From: Rhynchopus euleeides
Lineage: Eukaryota; Euglenozoa; Diplonemea; Diplonemida; Diplonemidae
Direction of reading: 5' to 3'
Assembly (NCBI GenBank): GCA_963210315.1
Contig: OY723281.1
Location: 1 to 64,000, forward strand
DNA: 64,000 nt
Both the position numbers and the translations under genes were made by a program. Shown piece after piece: positions 20,001 to 29,444 of this stretch (positions within the stretch are counted from its first letter, which is position 1; each line of letters begins with the position of its first letter). The notes under the pieces are model-generated. The model worked only from the letters and a program-made list of their open reading frames with translations, was not told the DNA's origin and ran no database searches.

Positions 20001-23000
20001 TCACTGGGTGGCGGCGCCTGTCGCGCGCGGCGCGGCGCGGCGTGATCCCTGGGACGCTGTCCCCGCTGTCGCGCGACGCATGCCCGCTGCGGTGTACATC
20101 CTCGAGTTGAGGTTATTGTACAGCCTCTGCTCCTCTCTGTCTTGGAGGCGGACCTTGCAACGCCACGCATGCAGGGCTCGCCTCGCGGACTTGAACTCCT
20201 CCTCCGGGGAGCCAGGCTCTGGGGTGAACAGGGCGTCCCATTCAGCCACCGTCTTGGGGACGTCGGCGTCGTCAGCTGGGGTGCCTTTGTCGGCAGCCGT
20301 CGCGCTGCGCTTCCTGTCCGGGGGAGAGGCTGACACGTCACGGTCGGCCTTCCGCTTGCCTGTGTGCTGCGACGCTGAGGGGGCTGGTGCGTTCTCGCTG
20401 GTGGAGCCGCCCTGCTGCGCGTCGGAGGTGGAGTCGGTGGAGGAGGTGGAGGGCTGAGCGGTCGCGTTCGACGAGGGGGCTGGTGCTGTAGAAGCAGAGG
20501 GAGAGCCGCCCGAGGTCGTGTGTGCGTTACCGTCCGTCGCAGCCCCGTCGCCTCCTCGGTCCGGCGGACGGGTACATGTCTCTCCGTCCGACACACAGCC
20601 CGTGCACGCTAGGCGATTGCAGCCTATGCATTCCCAGTGGGGCGTTCGGGTGTCAAACGGCTGCTCACATCTGACACACAGCACCGACAGTTCGGCTGTC
20701 CCCCCGTCTACTCGGACCATGTGGAGGCCAGCCTCTGCGCCTCGGCAGCCGGTGGAGACGAGGGGTACGGCCGGTGCGAGGCGGAGCACGAAGGACCGCA
20801 CCTGCTCCGAGATGTGGAGTGGGCTGTAGTGCGATGCCTTGAACTTGACACCCGCGACAGGCCCGTACGGCTTCCTCAGGGGGCGGTATATCCGCGGTGC
20901 AGTGTCATCAGCGAGCACGACGATCGGGGAGCCCGTCGCCCGCGCGGCCCCCTGCAGCGTCAGCTCGTCGGCCCACGACGCAACGTTCATGCTGCCGGAC
21001 TCGCGCATCTGCCGCGCCCACTCCTCGTAGGAGGGCTCCGCCCTGCTCCTCAGGTCAGCGTGGTCGCCGACCGCCTTCACGACGTACTGCCGCAGGCCGT
21101 CTGCAGTCGCGCCGGCCTCGCCGAGGAGGAACGTGAGGGCGTCGAAGAAGCAGTTCCCGGGGGTGAACCGGAAGTCCTGCACGTCCGGCATCTCCAGCAC
21201 GCTCTGCTGCTTCGCGGTGGTGACTCCCGGAAGCGCGTGCTCCCTCGCGGTCAGCCACCGGGTCAGGACATCGTCCGCCGGCTCGGGGGCCGGCCCCGGG
21301 GGCGGCGGCGGGGGACCGGCGTCCTCGCTGTCGGTGCTGTCCTCGTCGTCATCCATCACCTCCTCCTGCACCACCGTCGTCGGCTCCGTGCGCCCGCACT
21401 GGCAGGGGTCCGTGACGTGCTCGACACAGTCAGGGCAGCTGGCTCTGAGGCAGTGTACACACCTGCCGTGGGTGTCCTGCGTGGAGAAGTCCGCTTCGCA
21501 GAACTGGCAGAACTCCGTCACGTCCTGCTCCCCCTCCGCCCGCTCAGTTCGCAGCCGCGGGCCCGCGCGTACGGTAGGCCGGGGCCCAGTCGTGCTCCCG
21601 CCCACCAACTCCTGCACGTCCGCCGGCAGGGTGAGCGCCTGGAAGCGGTCGCCTACTCCCCCGAGGGCGACCGCGGTGGCGATCGGCTTGCACCCGGGGT
21701 CGCACACTGTCGGCGCGCGGTAGTCGCGGAAGACGATGATGTGCCTCCGCAGCACGCACGCCGCCCCGCGAATGAGCACGTCGTCGGCCCACGTCGCTTC
21801 GTCTTCCCTCTCGAAAGCGGACATGCGGCTGGCCCACGCCGCTGGGTCTGCCAGGAGCCCCGACAGTTCGGGGGAGGATCGTACCCGGGCGACGGCCTGT
21901 CTGCGGAGTGGCCCTGCCTCCATCGGGGTCCCTGACGAGGCGAAGCCGTCCGCGAGGGCCACCAGCGCATCCGTGGGCACCCCCCCCGCGCCACCTCCCC
22001 CCAGCTGCTGCACCTGGAACACCGCCGGCAGGAGGTTCCCCAAGCCCCCCATCAGCGAGGTGAAGGACACCCCTACACCGTCGTGGGCAGACCGCCATTC
22101 ACGCACCAGGTCTTCCGGCGTCGGCGGCTCGCGGTCTACGGGTTTCTGGGCGGGACGCAGGGGCTCGTCTGAGGGAGGGGGCACCGCCTGGTGGCCTTGT
22201 CCCTCCGCGTCGTCCGGGTCGGTGTCTTCGAATGCAGCACCCTGGCCGACCTGGTCCGGCTCGAACCTGATGAAGTGGTCGGGGTCCAGGGGTGGGGCGG
22301 CCTCCACCTCGACTCTGTCGCGGGCCAGCGACCGGCAAGCCTTCGTAAGCTCCCCGCACTCGAGCAGGGTGGCGCCCAGGGTGTTGTTGAAGGCGGAGTT
22401 CACCCTGCACGCGTACTCCTGCGTCAGCTGCACTCGGCTCGCTCCTGTCCGCTCCGCCGCAAGGCGCCCGAGCTTCGAGAAGACGGAGTGTGCCGAGGGG
22501 GCGAGGCCGCCGAACAACTCCATGGCGTAGGGGGCGAACACGAGGCCTCGCGCCGCACACGCGTCCCGGTACTGCCGGTTCTTCGTCGCCTCGCCCTGGG
22601 CTGCCGCCGCTCCCGTGAAACGGGCTGCCGCCTGCACGTAAGAAGCGGCCACGGGGTTCTTGACGGTGATGTCAATGACTCGTGGCCAGATCCTCCTAGT
22701 CACGAGGTCGCCCGGGCGCTGCCCATCCTGCAGGAGATGCAGAGACTCCATCTCGGGGTTCGTGCCCGCCTCCTGTGCCAGGGCGAACAGGGCGTCCCGG
22801 GTGGCGTCGTGTCTGCGGGTTAAAGCCCCGCCCTGGTTGCAGTCGAAGGCGTGGGTTCCCATCTCGTCCAGTTCCCTGCCGCACTTCTCGCAGACGGTAT
22901 CCGGCTCGAAGAGGGGAATGCCAAGGCGGGCGCGTGACACGGCGATCATCTGGCGACCCTCGATGCGGCTGTTCTCCGAGAGCTTCCCCCCGAGGAAAGC

Positions 23001-24551
23001 GCCGGCGTGGGGCAGCGACAGCGATCGCAGGCGGGCTCTGTCGTGGGCGTCGGACTCTTCGAACAGCTCGCGGTACTGGCGGCTGACGATCGCGCGGGAG
23101 AGTTCCCTCTGCTCGACATCCCCCACGGGGGCTTGCGTGGGGTCGCGCCGTTCGTCCTCGTCCACAGCGTTGTTGTGAGCGAGGCAGGTGGTCTCCCATC
23201 CCTCCTCATCCCACGTGAAGTTGGGGTCGAGCTCCCGGCACAAGGAGTGGCCGTTCGCCGTGGACGCCAGGGCGGCTGCATGCCAGTGTTCGGCGGCGCG
23301 TCGAATCCCCAGGCCCCCGAGCCTCACCGGCATGGTGGCCTGCCGCATGACTGATTCCGGCAGCACGTCGTCCTCGAGGGCGAGGATCCGGGCGAGGCAC
23401 TTCTCCACGGAGGCGTCGCTCTTCCGGAGGTACTCCGTAACCCCCTTGTGTCCCATAGCCCTCATGTAAAACACGAGGCGGGCGAACCCCTCGCAGTGGC
23501 GGAGAAGGGCGAGGCCGACCTGCTTGTCCTGGAGCTTGGCCAAGGCGTCGAGGTACGGCTGGAACTCCAAGAGCTTCTTGTCCATGTAGCTCTCGCAGAA
23601 GGCTGCCGACCCGATCGGTGCGCCGAGGAGGGTGAAGTTGCGGCCCGCCCTGTACACGATGCCCACCTTGTCCTCGTCCTCGGGGAGCCGTAGGGAAAAG
23701 CCCTCCTCTTCGAGGGCCTCGAGGGACTGCTCGCAGAGGTCGATCAGCTCGCACTTGCTGAGTTTAACCTCCAGCCCCCTCTCCGTGCTGGCCTGGATGA
23801 CGTAGTCGAGGGCGGCTCTGACGGCGCACGCTGGGCCCATGATCACCCCGTCGTCGAGGTAGAACAGCGACCCGTCGAGGTCCGTGCGCTTCTTCAGCTC
23901 CTCCGCAATCTCCTTTATCCCCAATGAGAAGAGGAGGGGCCCGAGGGGGTCGCCTTGCTGCACCCCACACGATGAAGACACCACCCCTTCGCCGTAGGTG
24001 AGGGTGGAGGGGGAGTCGTAACACCACGCGACGAAGGGCAGCAGGCCGGGGATGTGCCTCTCGACGACCTTGAGGAAGGTCCCGCGGTCGATCGAGTTGA
24101 ACGCGTTGGCGTAGTCGATCTTGAGGATCACGGCGTCCTCCTTTTCCCTCGAGCGCTCCGCGTACTGCGCCACTACTGACGCCGCGGCCTCCAGCCCCCT
24201 CTGCACAGCTACCCCAACTTGGCGACCCCGCATGAGGATGCGCCGCGCGTCCCCCTTATGACGCGTCGAGAGGAGTTTTGCGGCGAGGCGTCGGAGCGTC
24301 TCTCCGCAGGCAATGGGCCGAACGTCCTCGTCACCCTTCACCAGGGCCGAAAGCTTCGCGCCCCCGAGCACAGGCATCACCTCCTGGGGCACGGCACCCT
24401 TGACCATCCGGTTAATGACCTGGGTGAGCATGGCCGTCGGCTTGGCTCCCAGCGCATCCTTGCACTCCAGGGCTTGGCGGACGTGGTCTGGACGCAAACC
24501 CATCTGCCCGCCCGACGACCCGTTGGGGAAGGTCCCCACCCGGTGGTCCAC
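20001..24551 (-). CDS. LINE1 main ORF: reverse transcriptase, CCHC, restriction-like endonuclease, OTU domains
   Basis: The 1516-residue frame holds an RT core at ~60-330, with DYANAFNS (D146), GVQQGDPLGP (~196-205) and catalytic YLDD (231-234). A CCHC knuckle follows (C554, C557, H567, C571), then RPGD (612-615) and D627, the signature of a PD-(D/E)xK restriction-like endonuclease as in R2. Downstream lie an OTU-like segment without an evident Cys (+21600-21990), a Cys/His cluster (+21400-21520), and an OTU with GNCFFDAL and SHYSPL (+20820-21165). A second Cys cluster (+20590-20700) and a Ser/Ala/Pro tail complete it. The product should copy its RNA at a nicked target in the nucleus. The OTU role is unknown and may be deubiquitination of host factors. 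The frame is entered artificially: the true upstream coding sequence lies across the 49-bp interruption at 24533-24581. Confidence 0.88.
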   Translation of the reverse strand: MDHRVGTFPNGSSGGQMGLRPDHVRQALECKDALGAKPTAMLTQVINRMVKGAVPQEVMPVLGGAKLSALVKGDEDVRPIACGETLRRLAAKLLSTRHKGDARRILMRGRQVGVAVQRGLEAAASVVAQYAERSREKEDAVILKIDYANAFNSIDRGTFLKVVERHIPGLLPFVAWCYDSPSTLTYGEGVVSSSCGVQQGDPLGPLLFSLGIKEIAEELKKRTDLDGSLFYLDDGVIMGPACAVRAALDYVIQASTERGLEVKLSKCELIDLCEQSLEALEEEGFSLRLPEDEDKVGIVYRAGRNFTLLGAPIGSAAFCESYMDKKLLEFQPYLDALAKLQDKQVGLALLRHCEGFARLVFYMRAMGHKGVTEYLRKSDASVEKCLARILALEDDVLPESVMRQATMPVRLGGLGIRRAAEHWHAAALASTANGHSLCRELDPNFTWDEEGWETTCLAHNNAVDEDERRDPTQAPVGDVEQRELSRAIVSRQYRELFEESDAHDRARLRSLSLPHAGAFLGGKLSENSRIEGRQMIAVSRARLGIPLFEPDTVCEKCGRELDEMGTHAFDCNQGGALTRRHDATRDALFALAQEAGTNPEMESLHLLQDGQRPGDLVTRRIWPRVIDITVKNPVAASYVQAAARFTGAAAAQGEATKNRQYRDACAARGLVFAPYAMELFGGLAPSAHSVFSKLGRLAAERTGASRVQLTQEYACRVNSAFNNTLGATLLECGELTKACRSLARDRVEVEAAPPLDPDHFIRFEPDQVGQGAAFEDTDPDDAEGQGHQAVPPPSDEPLRPAQKPVDREPPTPEDLVREWRSAHDGVGVSFTSLMGGLGNLLPAVFQVQQLGGGGAGGVPTDALVALADGFASSGTPMEAGPLRRQAVARVRSSPELSGLLADPAAWASRMSAFEREDEATWADDVLIRGAACVLRRHIIVFRDYRAPTVCDPGCKPIATAVALGGVGDRFQALTLPADVQELVGGSTTGPRPTVRAGPRLRTERAEGEQDVTEFCQFCEADFSTQDTHGRCVHCLRASCPDCVEHVTDPCQCGRTEPTTVVQEEVMDDDEDSTDSEDAGPPPPPPGPAPEPADDVLTRWLTAREHALPGVTTAKQQSVLEMPDVQDFRFTPGNCFFDALTFLLGEAGATADGLRQYVVKAVGDHADLRSRAEPSYEEWARQMRESGSMNVASWADELTLQGAARATGSPIVVLADDTAPRIYRPLRKPYGPVAGVKFKASHYSPLHISEQVRSFVLRLAPAVPLVSTGCRGAEAGLHMVRVDGGTAELSVLCVRCEQPFDTRTPHWECIGCNRLACTGCVSDGETCTRPPDRGGDGAATDGNAHTTSGGSPSASTAPAPSSNATAQPSTSSTDSTSDAQQGGSTSENAPAPSASQHTGKRKADRDVSASPPDRKRSATAADKGTPADDADVPKTVAEWDALFTPEPGSPEEEFKSARRALHAWRCKVRLQDREEQRLYNNLNSRMYTAAGMRRATAGTASQGSRRAAPRATGAATQ

Positions 24552-24581
24552 CTGACGTGACTAGGAAAAAGTTGGGGAAGG
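24522..24581 (-). mobile_element. 38-bp retroelement C tail breaking the LINE1 frame, 11-bp target duplication
   Basis: GTTGGGGAAGG occurs at 24522-24532 and 24571-24581, flanking 38 bp that end ACTAGG plus five A on the plus strand. The insert equals the last bases of retroelement C. It adds 49 bp, which is not a multiple of three, so it causes the frame break in the reverse-transcriptase gene between SFPN and GSSGG. Confidence 0.88.
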
Positions 24582-25008
24582 ACTTCACCGCTCGGAAGAC
24601 GTCAGCCGGCGTGAACGCCTTGCACTTCTCCGCGGGCACGGTCCGCTCCAGGTGGACCGCTCCACCCTCCGGGTGTTTGCCCTGCAGCTTCTTCAGGGTC
24701 TCCGTCGTGCTGGGGGCGACTTTGGCCGGGACGAGGTGCTTGTGGGCTGCTGAGACCCGGTTCTGCCGCGCCAGTTGACCGACCCGCCGCTCCCATCTCT
24801 CCTCATCGGACAAGCGCGGCGGTGCGCTCCCGCGGGACCCCGTGCCCCCCTGGCGCTTGCTGGCCTCGCGGGCCTCCTCCCAGAGTGTGGCGTACTCGCC
24901 CCTCTTCCACCGGTCGAAAACCTTCTGGCGCTCGCGGAGGGTGACCTTGCTCTTCGCTCCCCCCATCCTCGCCGAGCGGAGGAGGACGAGCGGGGCCATG
25001 AGGAGGAT
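24571..25008 (-). pseudogene. LINE1 N-terminal reverse-transcriptase segment between two insertions
   Basis: On the minus strand this reads LLMAPLVLLRSARMGG, then WKRGEYATLWEEA and RLSDEERWERRVGQLARQ, and ends KSFPN. These are typical of the region just before the RT palm in protist RLE-type LINEs. It joins the 5' segment across RE1 at ATCCTCCTCA, the duplicated target. It is not an independent gene; the longer open frame to 25164 runs into RE1. Confidence 0.82.
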
Positions 25009-26108
25009 AGGGGGGGATAAAATCCAACTTGCTGCCTTCACGTGGCGCCCCCTGTGATTACCCTCCTTGGAGGGGAAACCAAAGCAAGCTCTGGTATTAA
25101 GATCCTTGGAATTGACCTTGGGGGGCCTCTTGAGTGAGTCTCGGGAGAAATCGGACCTGTGCATGGGTCAGGGCAGTGTGCGCGAGCATAAGGCCCTGGG
25201 CTGTTCCCTCTGAGTTGCTCTAATTGCATGAGTGGCTTGAGCACATGGACGTCTGCAGGCCAGCCTGTAGGAAGATCAGGATGCAGGGTTGCCCCCCTTT
25301 TGGGGCGTGAAAGCCTCGCCAATGCTTTCCCTAGTGCCGCGATCGGGCGTGCTGGAGCTGCGCGATGCCTGAGAAGATCCTGCTGGAGCTGATCCTGCCC
25401 CCACGTTGCGGCTCTAAGCCCTCAACGGGTAGCCCCTCTGGGTGGTCGCTGCTGACCTGTGCCTGGCCCCTCCCCCTTCGCACAAGGGGTTGACTAGTGT
25501 TGCAGGCGGTGGAGTCATAGACAGCACTGCCTTTTGCTTTCACCATTGGCCCTTTCTCTACTTTTTCGGTGCACAACAGAGACCTCTCTTTGTGTCGATG
25601 CGTTGCGGCTACAAACAAACCAACAAGCCCCTCCATCACTACAAAGAGCAGTTTTCTGAACCCTAGCGTTGTCCCAGCTAGCTTGTGTTTCCCTTTTGGG
25701 CTTTTTCTTTGAGTTTTTCTTTACTCGATCGTTTCCTGTGACACTCTGTGTTTCAGCATTCATTGCAATGTGTAATGTGCAACTTCCACTTCAGGTTCCT
25801 TGCACATAACACAAAAGCGGTTGGCGGCTATCAACCATATGCTATTGAAGCAACCAAGCCCCCCGTTTTTGGAGTTATGTACGAGCAATCTGTCACCAGT
25901 GTGGTCCTCGCTGGCTAAGTGGATGTCCAGAGGCTGAGCCATTTTTGGCGTGTCGTTTGATGTGTGTGATCTTTTCATGTGTGTTTCTTTCGCTTTCTTC
26001 TTTTCGTTTCTTGTCTTGCTTGTCTCTTGTACCTTGTATTCTGTACCAACTAGCCCAGACAAACAACAGCTGCAAAGATTCTCGGTCCGGAAGACCCCTG
26101 AGGAGGAT
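24999..26108 (+). mobile_element. RE1 copy 2: full-length, inserted antisense in LINE1 with 10-bp target duplication
   Basis: TGAGGAGGAT occurs at 24999-25008 and 26099-26108, bounding an element of 1090 bp (25009-26098). The 5' end is GGGGGGATAAAATCC; the 3' end is GGTCCGGAAGACCCC without a poly-A. Excising it rejoins the LINE1 reading frame (AAWT-ILL-MAPLV). No conserved ORF is evident, so it is a non-autonomous retroposon presumably mobilised by a LINE reverse transcriptase. Confidence 0.93.
25010..25088 (+). ncRNA. Candidate HDV-like ribozyme, RE1 copy 2
   Basis: Identical in sequence to 15446-15524: P1 GGGGGG/CCCCCU, P2 CUUGCU/AGCAAG, P3 GCC/GGC, P4 CCCUC/GAGGG, and CCAA before P2'. It starts one base after the target duplication. 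Confidence 0.72.
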
Positions 26109-28529
26109 GGTCCACGCTGCGACGGAGTTGCGTGCGGCGGTCTCCCGTGCGGCCTCGCTGAGGGCCGCGGTCCATGCCTTGACGAGCGGTTTTGGCACCT
26201 TTTCCCAGACCCGGATGTTGTGCCGGCGGAGTTCCTCGACGGAGGGGAGTTCCCCAGCCGGGATGTCCGCCCCCACGGCCTGCGCCTCCGGCTCGGGCTC
26301 GAGGTCTTTGCGGCAGGCGGTGCAGGACTGGTGGTCTCCAAGCGTGATCACCTTATCGCACTTGAGGCACTGGGCGAATTTGAGGGCCCGGAGCGTCCCC
26401 CTGCTCAAGACGTCCCCCTTCTCGAGGTGTCGGTTGAGGTGATCCTTCATCGACGTCGGCAGGATGGGGATGCCCGCCTGCATGAGGGACGTCCTGCAGG
26501 AGTCGTGCGGGCAGTACAGCCTGGCAGTGGAGCGCTCGACCAGCTTTGACCCCACGTCGAGCTCCTCCTGCCCCTCAGCAGTCTGCAGCTCCGCCATCCT
26601 CGCGTTGGACCGCGTGAGGAAGGCCGGCTCGGCTCTGTTGACCAGCCCGTGCAGCTCGGCCCGCGGGATGCTGACACCCTCGAAATGCTGCCCCGTCAGG
26701 GCTATCACCCTGGTCTTCTGCAGAAGCTCCTTGTCGGGCACCTTCGCTGGGCGGATGGAGACGATGGGGTGCTCGCCGCCCTGGACCACGACGATGTGAA
26801 TGCTCCACACCCTGGCCGCGAGTTGCAGCGCGAGGTGATCCATCCAGCTGCTGGGCCTGGCGAGGTTGGCTGCATAGGCGAGGTGTTGGGCCTTGTCTCC
26901 GCCGAAAAGGTCTGTGAGTGCCTGCAACTTCTTCGCAGCCTCCGAGAGGTCCTGGCGCCTGAGTGCGATGTCTGCTGCGGGGACCCCGATGGCGAAGAAA
27001 CCGCAGTCGCCCTGCGCCGCGTTGGGCACGCGGGTCGCCCCGAAATCCCTGAGGAGGTCATCAACCGCATCCCTCTCGCCTTGCGCTTCTCCCATAGCGT
27101 CATCGTCGTCAGCGCCACCGCGCATCGCGTCGCATGGGATGTGGGCGCCTTCCGTTGGTCCGCCAGGGGTATCCCGCAGAGCCGGGCTCGGCTCAGTCCA
27201 AACAGGGGCGTAGTCGGGCAAAGGCAGGGCCTCCAGCTTCCTCCGCACCCTGGTCCGGGCCGCCGCGAGGTCCGGGAGGGACGCCCTGGGGTCGTCGGCG
27301 ACATGTCTCGTCAGCACCCTCTCCAAGGTGTCTCTGGCCAGATCCTCGCGGAAGACGAGCCAGTCGAACAGGATCTCATCTTGTCTGTCCCAAGCCAGCC
27401 GCCCCCCTCCGGTCCAACGCGTGCCTGGGAGGGACGAAGGGGAGTGGAGGGCCCTCGCGTGGAGGCGGATGCCCCTGACGGCCCGGCGCCTCAGGCACAT
27501 CGGCCTCGCGGGACGCCGGGCGACCCAGTGCCGAGGGCGGCGTGACATCCCGTGACGGCGCGGGGCCCGACCACACAGGCGCGCCACTACGGACCAGCAG
27601 TCCCTACTCGCTTCGCTCAGACCCCGCCTGCACGCCGACACCGCCGCCCTCGCTAGGCCCACCCAGCTCTGGGGAGACGCGTATGACCGGAGCCCCCACA
27701 TGAGCGGCCTCCACATCGCCTGTCGGAGGAGGGACCAGATCACCCCTCGAAGGGAGGGGGGGGACGTCCCGCGCAGGCCTGCCCGCTGGCGACTGGGGGC
27801 GCGACGCTTCATCGCCGCGCGGCGGACTGCCCGAGCCCGCGGCCGTCTCCACTGCCTGGGGAGGCGCATCCGCACCCACCTGCGCCTCTCGCCGTCGTCC
27901 CAGCCCTCTGCCAGGGCGCCAGGGGGTAAACCCCAGCCACGAGCAGTTGGGACGCCCGAGCTGCACTCCGCTCCAACAGGAGGGTCCCCAGACCAGCCCC
28001 GACATGCTGGCATCCACGTACCCTGACTAGTGGATCGGTCCCCTGCCGGGGCACCGCTGGCGTTGTTTCCCTGCTGGGAGTACAGCTCTCCCTGCTGCTC
28101 AGCGGCTGGGGTGGTGGGGCGGCGGGGCGGTGCGTCGGTGGGGGCGCCGGGGGCGAGATCCCCGCCTGCCCCACTATCCCCGATTTTCCCCGTGATGGCA
28201 AGGTGCGGTGACACTTGGGCTGGGGGAACGTGTGAGGAGGGGGGGCAGGAGATGAGTGGATGGGGCACGAGGGAGTTACATGGTGCGAGGTGGGGACTGG
28301 GCCCGCTATACTCGAAAACCCCAGCTTGCCCCTCCACCCCTGGTGCACTGGGGGGCGGAGACGGAGGGGGAGAACGTGAGAGACGGAATGTGGGGGGATG
28401 TTGCGATGCGATAAGGGGGAGGGCAGCGGGGGGAGCGTGGGACTGAGCGGGTGGGGGGACAAAAAAGCACGGGAGTCGGGGGTGTGGTATATTGGCCCTT
28501 CCCTCCCCTGCCCCATACTGTCCTAACAC
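26099..28529 (-). CDS. LINE1 5' coding part: OTU domain, zinc finger, RT N-terminal region
   Basis: This is the front half of the LINE1 protein, cut by RE1 at 26099. The first ~400 residues are Pro/Arg/Ala-rich with no recognised domain, so the true start is uncertain. An OTU domain follows, with QGDCGFFAIG (catalytic D and C, near +27000) and GQHFEGV (candidate His, near +26680). Next is a zinc finger with CPHDSC and HLNRH (+26420-26520), a Cys pair cluster (CLKC, CTAC), and finally VWEKVPKPLVKAWTAAL and NSVAAWTILL. These last match the sequence normally just upstream of RT in RLE-type LINEs. N-terminal zinc fingers are known in R2-like proteins and bind target DNA. The open frame continues artificially into RE1 to 25893. 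Confidence 0.78.
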
Positions 28530-29419
28530 ACCCTCCCACCCGAACGAGTCCCCCCTGGGGGGGGGGGAGGCCTCCCACCACCCGCCCTGACCCCCACGCC
28601 CAGCCGACCCCCCACATGACGTGAGGGAGGGGGTTGGGGCGGGAAGCTGTCACCCGCCCTGCTGCTGCCTCTGCTGCTCCCTCTGCAACGGTGACCGCCG
28701 CTGCCTGCACGAGGGGGGGCCGCGACCCTTCCGCAGCCGTCGGGGAGTGCCGTTGGGGGGTGCATAAAGCCGGTGGGTCAGACCGGTGTGCTGTTGTTGG
28801 GGGGCCCGTGTGGAACCCACCCTCCCCCGGCCCTGCCTGCCCCGGCGCTGCCGACGCCGTCGCTGCCGTCGCTGCTGCTCTCGCCGCTACCGGGGGCGGC
28901 CCGGGCTGCACTCGTGCGGGGGGTTGCGACCCCCGCGCTTCTGCCGCTACCGGGGGCGGCCCGGGCTGCACTCGTGTGGGGGGCTGCGACCCCCCCGTCT
29001 CCCTCGCTACCGGGGGCGACCCGGGCTGCTCACCCGCTGGGGGCGGGAGCGCCGCCACCAGCAGCGCCATGAGGGCCCACTGCCCTCGCCTCCTCGCGTG
29101 CCCACGGCCAGGCACGTCTCGCGCCTCCATCGCGACTCGCGCTCGCGTGTGTCGGGGGTGGGAAGGGGGGGACTGGGAAGGGAGGGGGGAACAGAGCCCG
29201 AGGGACAAGCGTCCCAAGGGGGAGTGGTTTTTTTGTTTGGGAAGAAGTTATTGGCCCAACCAGCCCTCCCGACTCTGCCCCCCCGCAAGATCAAGAAGAA
29301 GTTTGGAAAGGGGAAAAGGGATGGGGGAGAGGAGGGAGAGGGATGGGTTTTTGAAAGGGGAGGGGAGAACCCAACCGACCCAACCGACCAGGGGGGGGGG
29401 GGGGAGCGCGAGTGTGTAT
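28530..29419. other. GC-rich 5' region of LINE1 and junction with LINE2
   Basis: Minus-strand frame 28306-29217 is Pro/Ala-rich with three ~60-bp tandem repeats at about 28880-29040 (CTACCGGGGGCGGCCCGGGC). It may be LINE1 5' leader or unrelated. A G run at 29391-29404 precedes the 3' end of LINE2. No ribozyme-like 5' end was found for LINE1 here. Confidence 0.4.
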
Positions 29420-29444
29420 ACCAATGAAGTACAGAAACTGTAGC

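Larger units (their letters stand above)
19938..29217 (-). mobile_element. LINE1: R2-type non-LTR retrotransposon with multiple OTU domains, interrupted by RE1
   Basis: The 3' end at about 19938 matches the poly-A-tailed tail at 17240. Parts in coding order: a Pro-rich N terminus, OTU, C2H2-like zinc finger, reverse transcriptase, CCHC knuckle, restriction-like endonuclease, degenerate OTU, zinc cluster, second OTU, zinc cluster, low-complexity tail. The coding sequence is split by antisense RE1 (25009-26098, 10-bp target duplication) and by a 38-bp retro-tail (11-bp duplication) that shifts the frame. The 5' end is not defined; GC-rich sequence continues to about 29.2 kb. RLE-type elements (R2, NeSL, CRE groups) have this RT-CCHC-endonuclease order. 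Confidence 0.85.

Noticed and set aside
25893-26098. C-terminal extension of the LINE1 5' ORF
   Set aside because: These residues are translated from inserted RE1 in antisense, not from LINE1.
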